A DNA stretch of 64,000 nt from NCBI GenBank assembly GCA_964016885.1, contig OZ024741.1:412694749-412758748 (forward strand), read 5' to 3'. The stretch is from Eledone cirrhosa (Eukaryota; Mollusca; Cephalopoda; Octopoda; Eledonidae). Positions within the stretch are counted from its first letter, which is position 1; each line of letters starts with the position of its first letter. A program made the translations under genes and the position numbers. This document shows positions 10,955 to 24,900 of the stretch, in pieces. The notes beneath the pieces are model-generated. The model was not told the origin of the DNA. It saw only the letters and a program-made list of their open reading frames with translations, and searched no databases.

Positions 10955-13900
10955 CTTGCTCAAGGACACAGTGGACTGGAGTAATGTGAAGTAAAGTGTC
11001 TTGCTGAAGGTTACAGTGGACGGGAGCAATGTGAAGTAAATTCTCTTGCTTAAGGACACAGAGAACTGGAGCAACATGAAATAAAGTGTCTTGCTCAAGG
11101 ACACAGTGGACTGGAGCAACATGAAGTAAAGTGTCTGGCTCAAGGACACAGTGTACTGGAGCTGTATGAAATAAAGTGTCTTGCTCAAGGACACAGTGGA
11201 CTGGGGTAACATGAAGTAAAGTGTCTTACTCAAGAACATAGTCGCCTGGAGCAGTGTGAAGTAAAGTGTCTGGCTCAAGGACAGAGAGAACTGGAGCAAC
11301 ATGAAGTAAAGTGTCTTGCTCAAGGACACAGTGGACTGGAGCAACATGAAGTAAAGTGTCTTGCTCAAGGACACAGTGGATTGGAGCAGCATGCAATATA
11401 CTGTCGTGCTCAAGGACACAGTGGACTGGAGCAACATGAAGTAAACTGTCTTGCTGAAGGACACAGTGGACTGGAGCAACATGAAGTAAATAGTCTTGCT
11501 CAAGGACACAGTGGACTGGAACAACATGAAGTAAAGTGTCTTGCTCAAGGACACAGTGGACTGCAGCAATGTGAAGTAAAGTGTCTTGCTGAAGGTCACA
11601 GTGGACTGGAGCAATGTGAAATAAAGTGTCTTACTCAAGGGCACAGTGAACTGTAACAACATGAAGTAAAGTGTCTTGCTCAAGGACACAGTGGACTGGA
11701 GCAACATGAAGTAAAGTGTCTTGTTCAAGGACACAGTGGACTGGAGCAACATGAAGTAAAGTGTCTTGCTCAAGGACACAGTGAACTGGAACACATGAAA
11801 TAAAGTACTTGCACAAGGACACAGTGGAGAGAAATAACATGAAATAAAGTGTCTTGCTCAAGGACACAATAAACTGGAGCAACATGAAATAAAGAGTCTT
11901 GCTCAAGGACACAGTGGACTGGAGGAACATGAAGTAAAGTGTCTTGCTCAAGGACACAGTGGACTGGAACAACATGAAATAGACTGTCTTGCTCAAGGAC
12001 ACGGTTGACGGGAGCAACAGGAAATAAAGTGTCTTGCTCAAGGACACAGTGAACTGTAACACATGAAATAAAGTGTCTTGCACAAGGACACAGTGGACTG
12101 GAACAACATGAAATAAAGTGTCTTGCTCAAGGACACAGTGGACTGAAGCAACATGAAGAAAAGTGTCTCGCTCAAGGACACAGTGGATTGGAGCAACATG
12201 AAGTAAAGTGTCTTGCTCAAGGACACAGTGGACTGGAGCAACATGAAATAAAGTGTCATGCTCAAGGACACAGTGGACTGGAACAACGTGAAATAAAGTG
12301 TCTTGCTCAAGAACACAGTGAATTGGAGCAACATGAAGTAAAGTGTCTTGCTCAAGGACACAGTGGACTGGAGCAACATGAAGTAAAGTGTCTTGTTCAA
12401 GGACACAGTGGACTGGAACAACATGAAGTAAAGTGTCTTGCTCAAGGACACAGTGAACTGGAACACATGAAATAAAGTACTTGCACAAGGACACAGTGGA
12501 GAGAAATAACATGAAATAAAGTGTCTTGCTCAAGGACACAATAAACTGGAGCAACATGAAATAAAGAGTCTTGCTCAAGGACACAGTAGACTGGAGCAAC
12601 ATGAAGTAAAGTGTCTTGCTCAAGGACACAGTGGACTGGAGCAATGTGAAACAAGGTGTTTTGCTGAAGGACACAGTAAACTGGAGCAACATGAAATAAA
12701 GTGTCTAGCTCAAGGACACAGTGGACTGGAGCAACATGAAGTAAAGTGTCTTGCTCAAGGAGACAGTGGACAGGAGTAACATGAAGTAAAGTGTCTTGCT
12801 CAAGGACACAGTGGACTGGAGTAATGTGAAGTAAAGTGTCTTGCTGAAGGTCACAGTGGACGGGAGCAATGTGAAATAAATTCTCTTGCTTAAGGACACA
12901 GAGAACTGGAGCAACATGAAGTAAAGTGTCTGGCTCAAGGACACAGTGTACTGGAGCAGCATGAAATAAAGTGTCTTGCTCAAGGACACAGTGGACTGGG
13001 GTAACATGAAGTAAAGTGTCTTACTCAAGGACACAGTCGCCTGGAGCAGTGTGAAGTAAAGTGTCTGGCTCAAGGACAGAGAGAACTGGAGCAACATGAA
13101 GTAAAGTGTCTTGCTCAAGGACACAGTGGACTGGAGCAACATGAAATAAAGTGTCTTGCTCAAGGACACAGTGGATTGGAGCAGCATGCAATATACTGTC
13201 TTGCTCAAGGACACAGTGGACTGGAGCAACATGAAGTAAAGTGTCTTGCTCAAGGACACAGTGGACTGCAGCAATGTGAAGTAGAGTGTCTTGTTGAAGG
13301 TCACAGTGGACTTGAGCAATGTGAAATAAAGTGTCTTACTCAAGGGCACGGAGAACTGGAGCAACATGAAATAAAGTGTCTTGCTCAAGGACACAGTGGA
13401 CTGGAACAACGTGAAATAAAGTGTCTTGCTCAAGAACACAGTGAATTGGAGCAACATGAAGTAAAGTGTCTTGCTCAAGGACACAGTGGACTGGAGCAAC
13501 ATGAAGTAAAGTGTCTTGTTCAAGGACACAGTGGACTGGAGTAATGTGAAGTAAAGTGTCTTGCTGAAGGTTACAGTGGACGGGAGCAATGTGAAGTAAA
13601 TTCTCTTGCTTAAGGACACAGAGAACTGGAGCAACATGAAATAAAGTGTCTTGCTCAAGGACACAGTGGACTGGAGCAACATGAAGTAAAGTGTCTGGCT
13701 CAAGGACACAGTGTACTGGAGCTGCATGAAATAAAGTGTCTTGCTCAAGGACACAGTGGACTGGGGTAACATGAAGTAAAGTGTCTTACTCAAGAACATA
13801 GTCGCCTGGAGCAGTGTGAAGTAAAGTGTCTGGCTCAAGGACAGAGAGAACTGGAGCAACATGAAGTAAAGTGTCTTGCTCAAGGACACAGTGGACTGGA

Positions 13901-15968
13901 GCAACATGAAGTAAAGTGTCTTGCTCAAGGACACAGTGGATTGGAGCAGCATGCAATATACTGTCGTGCTCAAGGACACAGTGGACTGGAGCAACATGAA
14001 GTAAACTGTCTTGCTGAAGGACACAGTGGACTGGAGCAACATGAAGTAAATAGTCTTGCTCAAGGACACAGTGGACTGGAACAACATGAAGTAAAGTGTC
14101 TTGCTCAAGGACACAGTGGACTGCAGCAATGTGAAGTAAAGTGTCTTGCTGAAGGTCACAGTGGACTGGAGCAATGTGAAATAAAGTGTCTTACTCAAGG
14201 GCACAGTGAACTGTAACAACATGAAGTAAAGTGTCTTGCTCAAGGACACAGTGGACTGGAGCAACATGAAGTAAAGTGTCTTGTTCAAGGACACAGTGGA
14301 CTGGAGCAACATGAAGTAAAGTGTCTTGCTCAAGGACACAGTGAACTGGAACACATGAAATAAAGTACTTGCACAAGGACACAGTGGAGAGAAATAACAT
14401 GAAATAAAGTGTCTTGCTCAAGGACACAATAAACTGGAGCAACATGAAATAAAATGTCTTGCTCAAGGACACAGTGGACTGGAGGAACATGAAGTAAAGT
14501 GTCTTGCTCAAGGACACAGTGGACTGGAACAACATGAAATAGACTGTCTTGCTCAAGGACACAGTGGACGGGAGCAACATGAAATAAAGTGTCTTGCTCA
14601 AGGACACAGTGAACTGTAACACATGAAATAAAGTGTCTTGCACAAGGACACAGTGGACTGGAACAACATGAAATAAAGTGTCTTGCTCAAGGACACAGTG
14701 GACTGAAGCAACATGAAGAAAAGTGTCTCGCTCAAGGACACAGTGGATTGGAGCAACATGAAGTAAAGTGTCTTGCTCAAGGACACAGTGGACTGGAGCA
14801 ACATGAAATAAAGTGTCATGCTCAAGGACACAGTGGACTAGAACAACGTGAAATAAAGTGTCTTGCTCAAGAACACAGTGAATTGGAGCAACATGAAGTA
14901 AAGTGTCTTGCTCAAGGACACAGTGGACTGGAGCAACATGAAGTAAAGTGTCTTGTTCAAGGACACAGTGGACTGGAGCAACATGAAGTAAAGTGTCTTA
15001 TTCAAGGACACAGTGAACTGGAACACATGAAATAAAGTACTTGCACAAGGACACAGTGGAGAGAAATAACATGAAATAAAGTGTCTTGCTCAAGGACACA
15101 ATAAACTGGAGCAACATGAAATAAAGAGTCTTGCTCAAGGACACAGTAGACTGGAGCAACATGAAGTAAAGTGTCTTGCTCAAGGACACAGTGGACTGGA
15201 GCAATGTGAAACAAGGTGTTTTGCTGAAGGACACAGTAAACTGGAGCAACATGAAATAAAGTGTCTAGCTCAAGGACACAGTGGACTGGAGCAACATGAA
15301 GTAAAGTGTCTTGCTCAAGGAGACAGTGGACAGGAGTAACATGAAGTAAAGTGTCTTGCTCAAGGACACAGTGGACTGGAGTAATGTGAAGTAAAGTGTC
15401 TTGCTGAAGGTCACAGTGGACGGGAGCAATGTGAAATAAATTCTCTTGCTTAAGGACACAGAGAACTGGAGCAACATGAAGTAAAGTGTCTGGCTCAAGG
15501 ACACAGTGTACTGGAGCAGCATGAAATAAAGTGTCTTGCTCAAGGACACAGTGGACTGGGGTAACATGAAGTAAAGTGTCTTACTCAAGGACACAGTCGC
15601 CTGGAGCAGTGTGAAGTAAAGTGTCTGGCTCAAGGACAGAGAGAACTGGAGCAACATGAAGTAAAGTGTCTTGCTCAAGGACACAGTGGACTGGAGCAAC
15701 ATGAAATAAAGTGTCTTGCTCAAGGACACAGTGGATTGGAGCAGCATGCAATATACTGTCTTGCTCAAGGACACAGTGGACTGGAGCAACATGAAGTAAA
15801 GTGTCTTGCTCAAGGACACAGTGGACTGCAGCAATGTGAAGTAGAGTGTCTTGTTGAAGGTCACAGTGGACTTGAGCAATGTGAAATAAAGTGTCTTACT
15901 CAAGGGCACGGAGAACTGGAACAACATGAAATAAAGTGTCTTGCTCAAGGACACAGTGGACTGGAACA
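10955..15968. repeat. Higher-order pair, offset 2,560 bp (10955-13408 and 13515-15968)
   Basis: Variant strings match at a constant 2,560-bp shift. Examples are GCAGCATGCAATATACTGTC (11389 and 13949), the ACAAGGTGTTTT marker (12651 and 15211), and CAAGAACATAGTCGCC (about 11232 and 13792). Confidence 0.82.
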
Positions 15969-18900
15969 ACATGAAATAAAGTGTCTTGCTCAAGGACACA
16001 GTGGACTGGAACAACATGAAATAAAGTGTCTTGCTCAAGAACACAGTGAGCTGGAACAACAAGAAGTAAAGTGTCTTGCTCAAGGACACAGTGGACTGCA
16101 CCAACACGAAGTAAGGTGTCTTGCTCAAGGACACAGTGGACTGGAACAACATGAAATAAAGTGTCTTGCTCAAGAACACAGTGAACTGGAACAACATGAA
16201 GTAAAGTGTCTTGCTCAAGGACACAGTGGACTGCACCAACACGAAGTAAAATGTCTTGCTCAAGGACACAGTGGACTGAAGCAACATGAAGTAAAGTGTC
16301 TTTTTCAAGGACACAGTGGACTGGAGCAACAAGAAGTAAAGTGTCTTGCTCAAGGACACAGTGAACTGGAACACATGAAATAAAGTGGCTTGCACAAGGA
16401 CACAGTGGAGAGAAATAACATGAAATAAAGTGTCTTGCTCAAGGACACAATACACTGGAGCAACATGAAGTAAAGTATCTTGCCCAAGGACACAGTGGAC
16501 TGGAGCAACATGAAATAAAGAGTCTTGCTCAAGGACACGGTAGACTGTAGCAACATGAAGTAAAGTGTCTTGCTCAAGGACACAGTGGACTGGAGCAATG
16601 TGAAATAAAGTGTTTTGCTGAAGGACACAGTAAACTGGAGCAACATGAAATAAAGTGTCTAGCTCAAGGACACAGTGGACTGGAGCAACATGAAGTAAAG
16701 TGTCATGCTCAAGGAGACAGTGGACAGGAGTAACATGAAGTAAAGTGTCTTTCTCAAGGACACGGTGGACTGGGGTAACATGAAGTAAAGTGTCTTGCTC
16801 AAGGACACAGTGGACTGGAGTAATGTGAATTAAAGTGTCTTGCTGAAGGTTACAGTGGACGGGAGCAATGTGAAATAAATTCTCTTGCTTAAGGACACAG
16901 AGAACTGGAGCAACATGAAATAAAGTGTCTTGCTCAAGGACACAGTGGACTGGAGCAACATGAAGTAAAGTGTCTGGCTCAAGGACACAGTGTACTGGAG
17001 CTGCATGAAATAAAGTGTCTTGCTCAAGGACACAGTGGACTGGGGTAACATGAAGTAAAGTGTCTTACTCAAGGACATAGTCGCCTGGAGCAGTGTGAAG
17101 TAAAGTGTCTGGCTCAAGGACAGAGAGAACTGGAGCAACATGAAGTAAAGTGTCTTGCTCAAGGACACAGTGGACTGGAGCAACATAAAGTAAAGTGTCT
17201 TGCTCAAGGACACAGTGGATTGGAGCAGCATGCAATATACTGTCGTGCTCAAGGACACAGTGGACTGGAGCAACATGAAGTAAACTGTCTTGCTGAAGGA
17301 CACAGTGGACTGGAGCAACATGAAGTAAATAGTCTTGCTCAAGGACACAGTGGACTGGAACAACATGAAGTAAAGTGTCTTGCTCAAGGACACAGTGGAC
17401 TGCAGCAATGTGAAGTAAAGTGTCTTGCTGAAGGTCACAGTGGACTGGAGCAATGTGAAATAAAGTGTCTTACTCAAGGGCACAGTGAACTGTAACAACA
17501 TGAAGTAAATGTCTTGCTCAAGGACACAGTGGACTGCACCAACACGAAGTAAGGTGTCTTGCCCAAGGACACAGTGGACTGAAGCAACATGAAGTAAAGT
17601 GTCTTGTTCAAGGACACAATGGACTGGAACAACATGAAATAAAGTGTCTTGCTCAAGATCAAAGTGGACTGGAGCAACATGAAGTAAAGTGTCTTGCTCA
17701 AGGACACAGTGGACTGCACCAACACGAAGTAAGGTGTCTTGCTCAAGGACACAGTGGACTGAAGCAACATGAAGTAAAGTGTCTTGATCAAGGACACAAT
17801 GGACTGGAACAACATGAAATAAAGTGTCTTGCTCAAGAACACAGTAAACTGGTGCAACATGAAGTAAAATGTCTTGCTCAAGGACACAGTGGACTGGAAC
17901 AACACGAAGTAAGGTGTCTTGCTCAAGGACACAGTGGACCGGAGCAACATGAAATTAAGTGTCTTGCACAAGGACACAGTGGACTGGAACAAGATGAAAT
18001 AAAGTGTCTTGCTCAAGGACACAATGGACTGAAGCAACATAAATTAAAGTGTCTCGCTGAAGGACACAGTGGACTGGAGCAACATAAAATAAAGTGTCTT
18101 GCTCAAAGACACAGTGGACTGGAACAACATGAAATAAAGTGTCTTGCTCAAGAACACAGTGAACTGGAGCAACATGAAGTAAAGTGTCCTACTTAAGGAC
18201 ACAGTGGACTGGAGCAACATGAAGTAAAGTGTCTTGCTCAAGGACACAGTGGACTGGAGCAACATGAAGTAAAGTGTCTTGCTCAAGGACACAGTGGACT
18301 GGAACAACATGAAATAGACTGTCTTGCTCAAGGACACAGTGGACGGGAGCAACATGAAGTAAAGTGTCTTGCGCAAGGACACAGTGTACTGGAGCAACAT
18401 GAAATAAATTGTCTTGCTCAAGGACAGAGTGGACTGGAGCAGCATGCAATAGAGGGTCTTGCTCAAGGGCACAGTGAACCGGAGCAACATGAAATAAAGT
18501 GTCTTGCTCAAGGACACAGTGGACTGGAGCAATGTAAAATAAAGTGACTGGCTGAATATCACAGTGGACTAGAGCAATGTGAAATAGAGTGTCTTGCTCA
18601 CGGGCACAGAGAACTGGAGCCACATAAAGTAAAGTGTCTTGTTGAGGGTCACAGTGGACTAGGGCAATGTGAAATAAAGTGTCTTGCTGAAGGACACTGT
18701 GGACTAGAGCAATATGAAATAAAGTGTCTTGCTGAAGGACACAATGGACTGGAGCAACCTGAAATAAAGTGTCTTGCTCAAGGACACAGAGAACTGGAGC
18801 CACATGAAGTAAAGTGTCTTGCTCAAGGACACAGTGGACTGGAGCAATGTGAAGTAAAGTGTCTTGCTGAAGGACACAGTGGACTAGAGCAATGTGAAAT

Positions 18901-21900
18901 AAAGTGTCTGTCTCAAGGACACAGTGGACTGGAGCAACCTGAAATGAAGTGTCTTGCTCAAGGACACAGAGAACTGGAGCCACATAAAGTAAAGTGTCTT
19001 GCTCAAGGACACAGTGGACTGGAGCAATGTGAAGTAAAGTGTCTTGCTCAAGGACACAGTGGACTGCACCAACACGAAGTAAGGTGTCTTGCTCAAGGAC
19101 ACAGTGGACTGGAGCAACATGAAATAAAGTGTCTTGCTCAAGAACACAGTGATCTGGAACACATGCAATAAGGTGTCTTGCACAAGGACACAGTGGCCTG
19201 GAACAACATGAAGTAAAGTGTCTTGCTCAAGGACACAGTGGACTGGAGCAACATGAAGTAAAGTGTTTTGCTGAAGGTCACAGTGGACTGGAGCAACCTG
19301 AAATAACGTGTCTTGCTCAAGGACACAGAGAACTGGAGCCACATGAAGTAAAGTGTCTTGCTCAAGGACACAGAGAACTGGAGCCACATGAAGTAAAGTG
19401 TCTTGCTGAAGGACACAGTGGACTGGAGCAGCATGAAATAATGTGTCTTGCTCAAGGACAAAGTGGACTGGAGCAACATGAAATAAAGTGTCTTGCTCAT
19501 GGACACAGTGGACTTGAGTAACATGAAATAAAGTGTCTTGCACAAGGACACAGTGGACTGGTGCAGCATGATATAAAGTGTCTTGCTCAAGGACAGAGTG
19601 GACTGGGCTAACATGATGTAAAGTGTCTTGCTCCAGGATACAGTGGACTGGAGCAACAGGAAATAAACTGTCTTGCTAAAGGGCACAGTGGACTGGAACA
19701 AGATGAAATAAAGTGTCTTGCTCAAGGACACAATGGACTGGAGCAACATGAAGTAAAGTGTCTTGTTCAAGGACACAGTGGACTGGAGCAACATGAAGTA
19801 AAGTGTCTTGCTCAAGGACACAGTGAACTGGAACACATGAAATAAAGTACTTGCACAAGGACACAGTGGAGAGAAATAACATGAAATAAAGTGTCTTGCT
19901 CAAGGACACAATAAACTGGAGCAACATGAAATAAAGAGTCTTGCTCAAGGACACAGTAGACTGGAGCAACATGAAGTAAAGTGTCTTGCTCAAGGACACA
20001 GTGGACTGGAGCAATGTGAAACAAGGTGTTTTGCTGAAGGACACAGTAAACTGGAGCAACATGAAATAAAGTGTCTAGCTCAAGGACACAGTGGACTGGA
20101 GCAACATGAAGTAAAGTGTCTTGCTCAAGGAGACAGTGGACAGGAGTAACATGAAGTAAAGTGTCTTGCTCAAGGACACAGTGGACTGGAGTAATGTGAA
20201 GTAAAGTGTCTTGCTGAAGGTCACAGTGGACGGGAGCAATGTGAAATAAATTCTCTTGCTTAAGGACACAGAGAACTGGAGCAACATGAAGTAAAGTGTC
20301 TGGCTCAAGGACACAGTGTACTGGAGCAGCATGAAATAAAGTGTCTTGCTCAAGGACACAGTGGACTGGGGTAACATGAAGTAAAGTGTCTTACTCAAGG
20401 ACACAGTCGCCTGGAGCAGTGTGAAGTAAAGTGTCTGGCTCAAGGACAGAGAGAACTGGAGCAACATGAAGTAAAGTGTCTTGCTCAAGGACACAGTGGA
20501 CTGGAGCAACATGAAATAAAGTGTCTTGCTCAAGGACACAGTGGATTGGAGCAGCATGCAATATACTGTCTTGCTCAAGGACACAGTGGACTGGAGCAAC
20601 ATGAAGTAAAGTGTCTTGCTCAAGGACACAGTGGACTGCAGCAATGTGAAGTAGAGTGTCTTGTTGAAGGTCACAGTGGACTTGAGCAATGTGAAATAAA
20701 GTGTCTTACTCAAGGGCACGGAGAACTGGAGCAACATGAAATAAAGTGTCTTGCTCAAGGACACAGTGGACTGGAACAACGTGAAATAAAGTGTCTTGCT
20801 CAAGAACACAGTGAATTGGAGCAACATGAAGTAAAGTGTCTTGCTCAAGGACACAGTGGACTGGAGTAATGTGAAGTAAAGTGTCTTGCTGAAGGTTACA
20901 GTGGACGGGAGCAATGTGAAGTAAATTCTCTTGCTTAAGGACACAGAGAACTGGAGCAACATGAAATAAAGTGTCTTGCTCAAGGACACAGTGGACTGGA
21001 GCAACATGAAGTAAAGTGTCTGGCTCAAGGACACAGTGTACTGGAGCTGCATGAAATAAAGTGTCTTGCTCAAGGACACAGTGGACTGGGGTAACATGAA
21101 GTAAAGTGTCTTACTCAAGAACATAGTCGCCTGGAGCAGTGTGAAGTAAAGTGTCTGGCTCAAGGACAGAGAGAACTGGAGCAACATGAAGTAAAGTGTC
21201 TTGCTCAAGGACACAGTGGACTGGAGCAACATGAAGTAAAGTGTCTTGCTCAAGGACACAGTGGATTGGAGCAGCATGCAATATACTGTCGTGCTCAAGG
21301 ACACAGTGGACTGGAGCAACATGAAGTAAACTGTCTTGCTGAAGGACACAGTGGACTGGAGCAACATGAAGTAAATAGTCTTGCTCAAGGACACAGTGGA
21401 CTGGAACAACATGAAGTAAAGTGTCTTGCTCAAGGACACAGTGGACTGCAGCAATGTGAAGTAAAGTGTCTTGCTGAAGGTCACAGTGGACTGGAGCAAT
21501 GTGAAATAAAGTGTCTTACTCAAGGGCACAGTGAACTGTAACAACATGAAGTAAAGTGTCTTGCTCAAGGACACAGTGGACTGGAGCAACATGAAGTAAA
21601 GTGTCTTGTTCAAGGACACAGTGGACTGGAGCAACATGAAGTAAAGTGTCTTGCTCAAGGACACAGTGAACTGGAACACATGAAATAAAGTACTTGCACA
21701 AGGACACAGTGGAGAGAAATAACATGAAATAAAGTGTCTTGCTCAAGGACACAATAAACTGGAGCAACATGAAATAAAGAGTCTTGCTCAAGGACACAGT
21801 GGACTGGAGGAACATGAAGTAAAGTGTCTTGCTCAAGGACACAGTGGACTGGAACAACATGAAATAGACTGTCTTGCTCAAGGACACAGTGGACGGGAGC

Positions 21901-24900
21901 AACATGAAATAAAGTGTCTTGCTCAAGGACACAGTGAACTGTAACACATGAAATAAAGTGTCTTGCACAAGGACACAGTGGACTGGAACAACATGAAATA
22001 AAGTGTCTTGCTCAAGGACACAGTGGACTGAAGCAACATGAAGAAAAGTGTCTCGCTCAAGGACACAGTGGATTGGAGCAACATGAAGTAAAGTGTCTTG
22101 CTCAAGGACACAGTGGACTGGAGCAACATGAAATAAAGTGTCATGCTCAAGGACACAGTGGACTGGAACAACGTGAAATAAAGTGTCTTGCTCAAGAACA
22201 CAGTGAATTGGAGCAACATGAAGTAAAGTGTCTTGCTCAAGGACACAGTGGACTGGAGCAACATGAAGTAAAGTGTCTTGTTCAAGGACACAGTGGACTG
22301 GAGCAACATGAAGTAAAGTGTCTTGCTCAAGGACACAGTGAACTGGAACACATGAAATAAAGTACTTGCACAAGGACACAGTGGAGAGAAATAACATGAA
22401 ATAAAGTGTCTTGCTCAAGGACACAATAAACTGGAGCAACATGAAATAAAGAGTCTTGCTCAAGGACACAGTAGACTGGAGCAACATGAAGTAAAGTGTC
22501 TTGCTCAAGGACACAGTGGACTGGAGCAATGTGAAACAAGGTGTTTTGCTGAAGGACACAGTAAACTGGAGCAACATGAAATAAAGTGTCTAGCTCAAGG
22601 ACACAGTGGACTGGAGCAACATGAAGTAAAGTGTCTTGCTCAAGGAGACAGTGGACAGGAGTAACATGAAGTAAAGTGTCTTGCTCAAGGACACAGTGGA
22701 CTGGAGTAATGTGAAGTAAAGTGTCTTGCTGAAGGTCACAGTGGACGGGAGCAATGTGAAATAAATTCTCTTGCTTAAGGACACAGAGAACTGGAGCAAC
22801 ATGAAGTAAAGTGTCTGGCTCAAGGACACAGTGTACTGGAGCAGCATGAAATAAAGTGTCTTGCTCAAGGACACAGTGGACTGGGGTAACATGAAGTAAA
22901 GTGTCTTACTCAAGGACACAGTCGCCTGGAGCAGTGTGAAGTAAAGTGTCTGGCTCAAGGACAGAGAGAACTGGAGCAACATGAAGTAAAGTGTCTTGCT
23001 CAAGGACACAGTGGACTGGAGCAACGTGAAATAAAGTGTCTTGCTCAAGGACACAGTGGATTGGAGCAGCATGCAATATATTGTCTTGCTCAAGGACACA
23101 GTGGACTGGAGCAACATGAAGTAAAGTGTCTTGCTCAAGGACACAGTGGACTGCAGCAATGTGAAGTAGAGTGTCTTGTTGAAGGTCACAGTGGACTTGA
23201 GCAATGTGAAATAAAGTGTCTTACTCAAGGGCACGGAGAACTGGAACAACATGAAATAAAGTGTCTTGCTCAAGGACACAGTGGACTGGAACAACATGAA
23301 ATAAAGTGTCTTGCTCAAGGACACAGTGGACTGGAACAACATGAAATAAAGTGTCTTGCTCAAGAACACAGTGAGCTGGAACAACAAGAAGTAAAGTGTC
23401 TTGCTCAAGGACACAGTGGACTGCACCAACACGAAGTAAGGTGTCTTGCTCAAGGACACAGTGGACTGGAACAACATGAAATAAAGTGTCTTGCTCAAGA
23501 ACACAGTGAACTGGAACAACATGAAGTAAAGTGTCTTGCTCAAGGACACAGTGGACTGCACCAACACGAAGTAAAATGTCTTGCTCAAGGACACAGTGGA
23601 CTGAAGCAACATGAAGTAAAGTGTCTTTTTCAAGGACACAGTGGACTGGAGCAACAAGAAGTAAAGTGTCTTGCTCAAGGACACAGTGAACTGGAACACA
23701 TGAAATAAAGTGGCTTGCACAAGGACACAGTGGAGAGAAATAACATGAAATAAAGTGTCTTGCTCAAGGACACAATACACTGGAGCAACATGAAGTAAAG
23801 TATCTTGCCCAAGGACACAGTGGACTGGAGCAACATGAAATAAAGAGTCTTGCTCAAGGACACGGTAGACTGTAGCAACATGAAGTAAAGTGTCTTGCTC
23901 AAGGACACAGTGGACTGGAGCAATGTGAAATAAAGTGTTTTGCTGAAGGACACAGTAAACTGGAGCAACATGAAATAAAGTGTCTAGCTCAAGGACACAG
24001 TGGACTGGAGCAACATGAAGTAAAGTGTCATGCTCAAGGAGACAGTGGACAGGAGTAACATGAAGTAAAGTGTCTTTCTCAAGGACACGGTGGACTGGGG
24101 TAACATGAAGTAAAGTGTCTTGCTCAAGGACACAGTGGACTGGAGTAATGTGAATTAAAGTGTCTTGCTGAAGGTTACAGTGGACGGGAGCAATGTGAAA
24201 TAAATTCTCTTGCTTAAGGACACAGAGAACTGGAGCAACATGAAATAAAGTGTCTTGCTCAAGGACACAGTGGACTGGAGCAACATGAAGTAAAGTGTCT
24301 GGCTCAAGGACACAGTGTACTGGAGCTGCATGAAATAAAGTGTCTTGCTCAAGGACACAGTGGACTGGGGTAACATGAAGTAAAGTGTCTTACTCAAGGA
24401 CATAGTCGCCTGGAGCAGTGTGAAGTAAAGTGTCTGGCTCAAGGACAGAGAGAACTGGAGCAACATGAAGTAAAGTGTCTTGCTCAAGGACACAGTGGAC
24501 TGGAGCAACATAAAGTAAAGTGTCTTGCTCAAGGACACAGTGGATTGGAGCAGCATGCAATATACTGTCGTGCTCAAGGACACAGTGGACTGGAGCAACA
24601 TGAAGTAAACTGTCTTGCTGAAGGACACAGTGGACTGGAGCAACATGAAGTAAATAGTCTTGCTCAAGGACACAGTGGACTGGAACAACATGAAGTAAAG
24701 TGTCTTGCTCAAGGACACAGTGGACTGCAGCAATGTGAAGTAAAGTGTCTTGCTGAAGGTCACAGTGGACTGGAGCAATGTGAAATAAAGTGTCTTACTC
24801 AAGGGCACAGTGAACTGTAACAACATGAAGTAAATGTCTTGCTCAAGGACACAGTGGACTGCACCAACACGAAGTAAGGTGTCTTGCCCAAGGACACAGT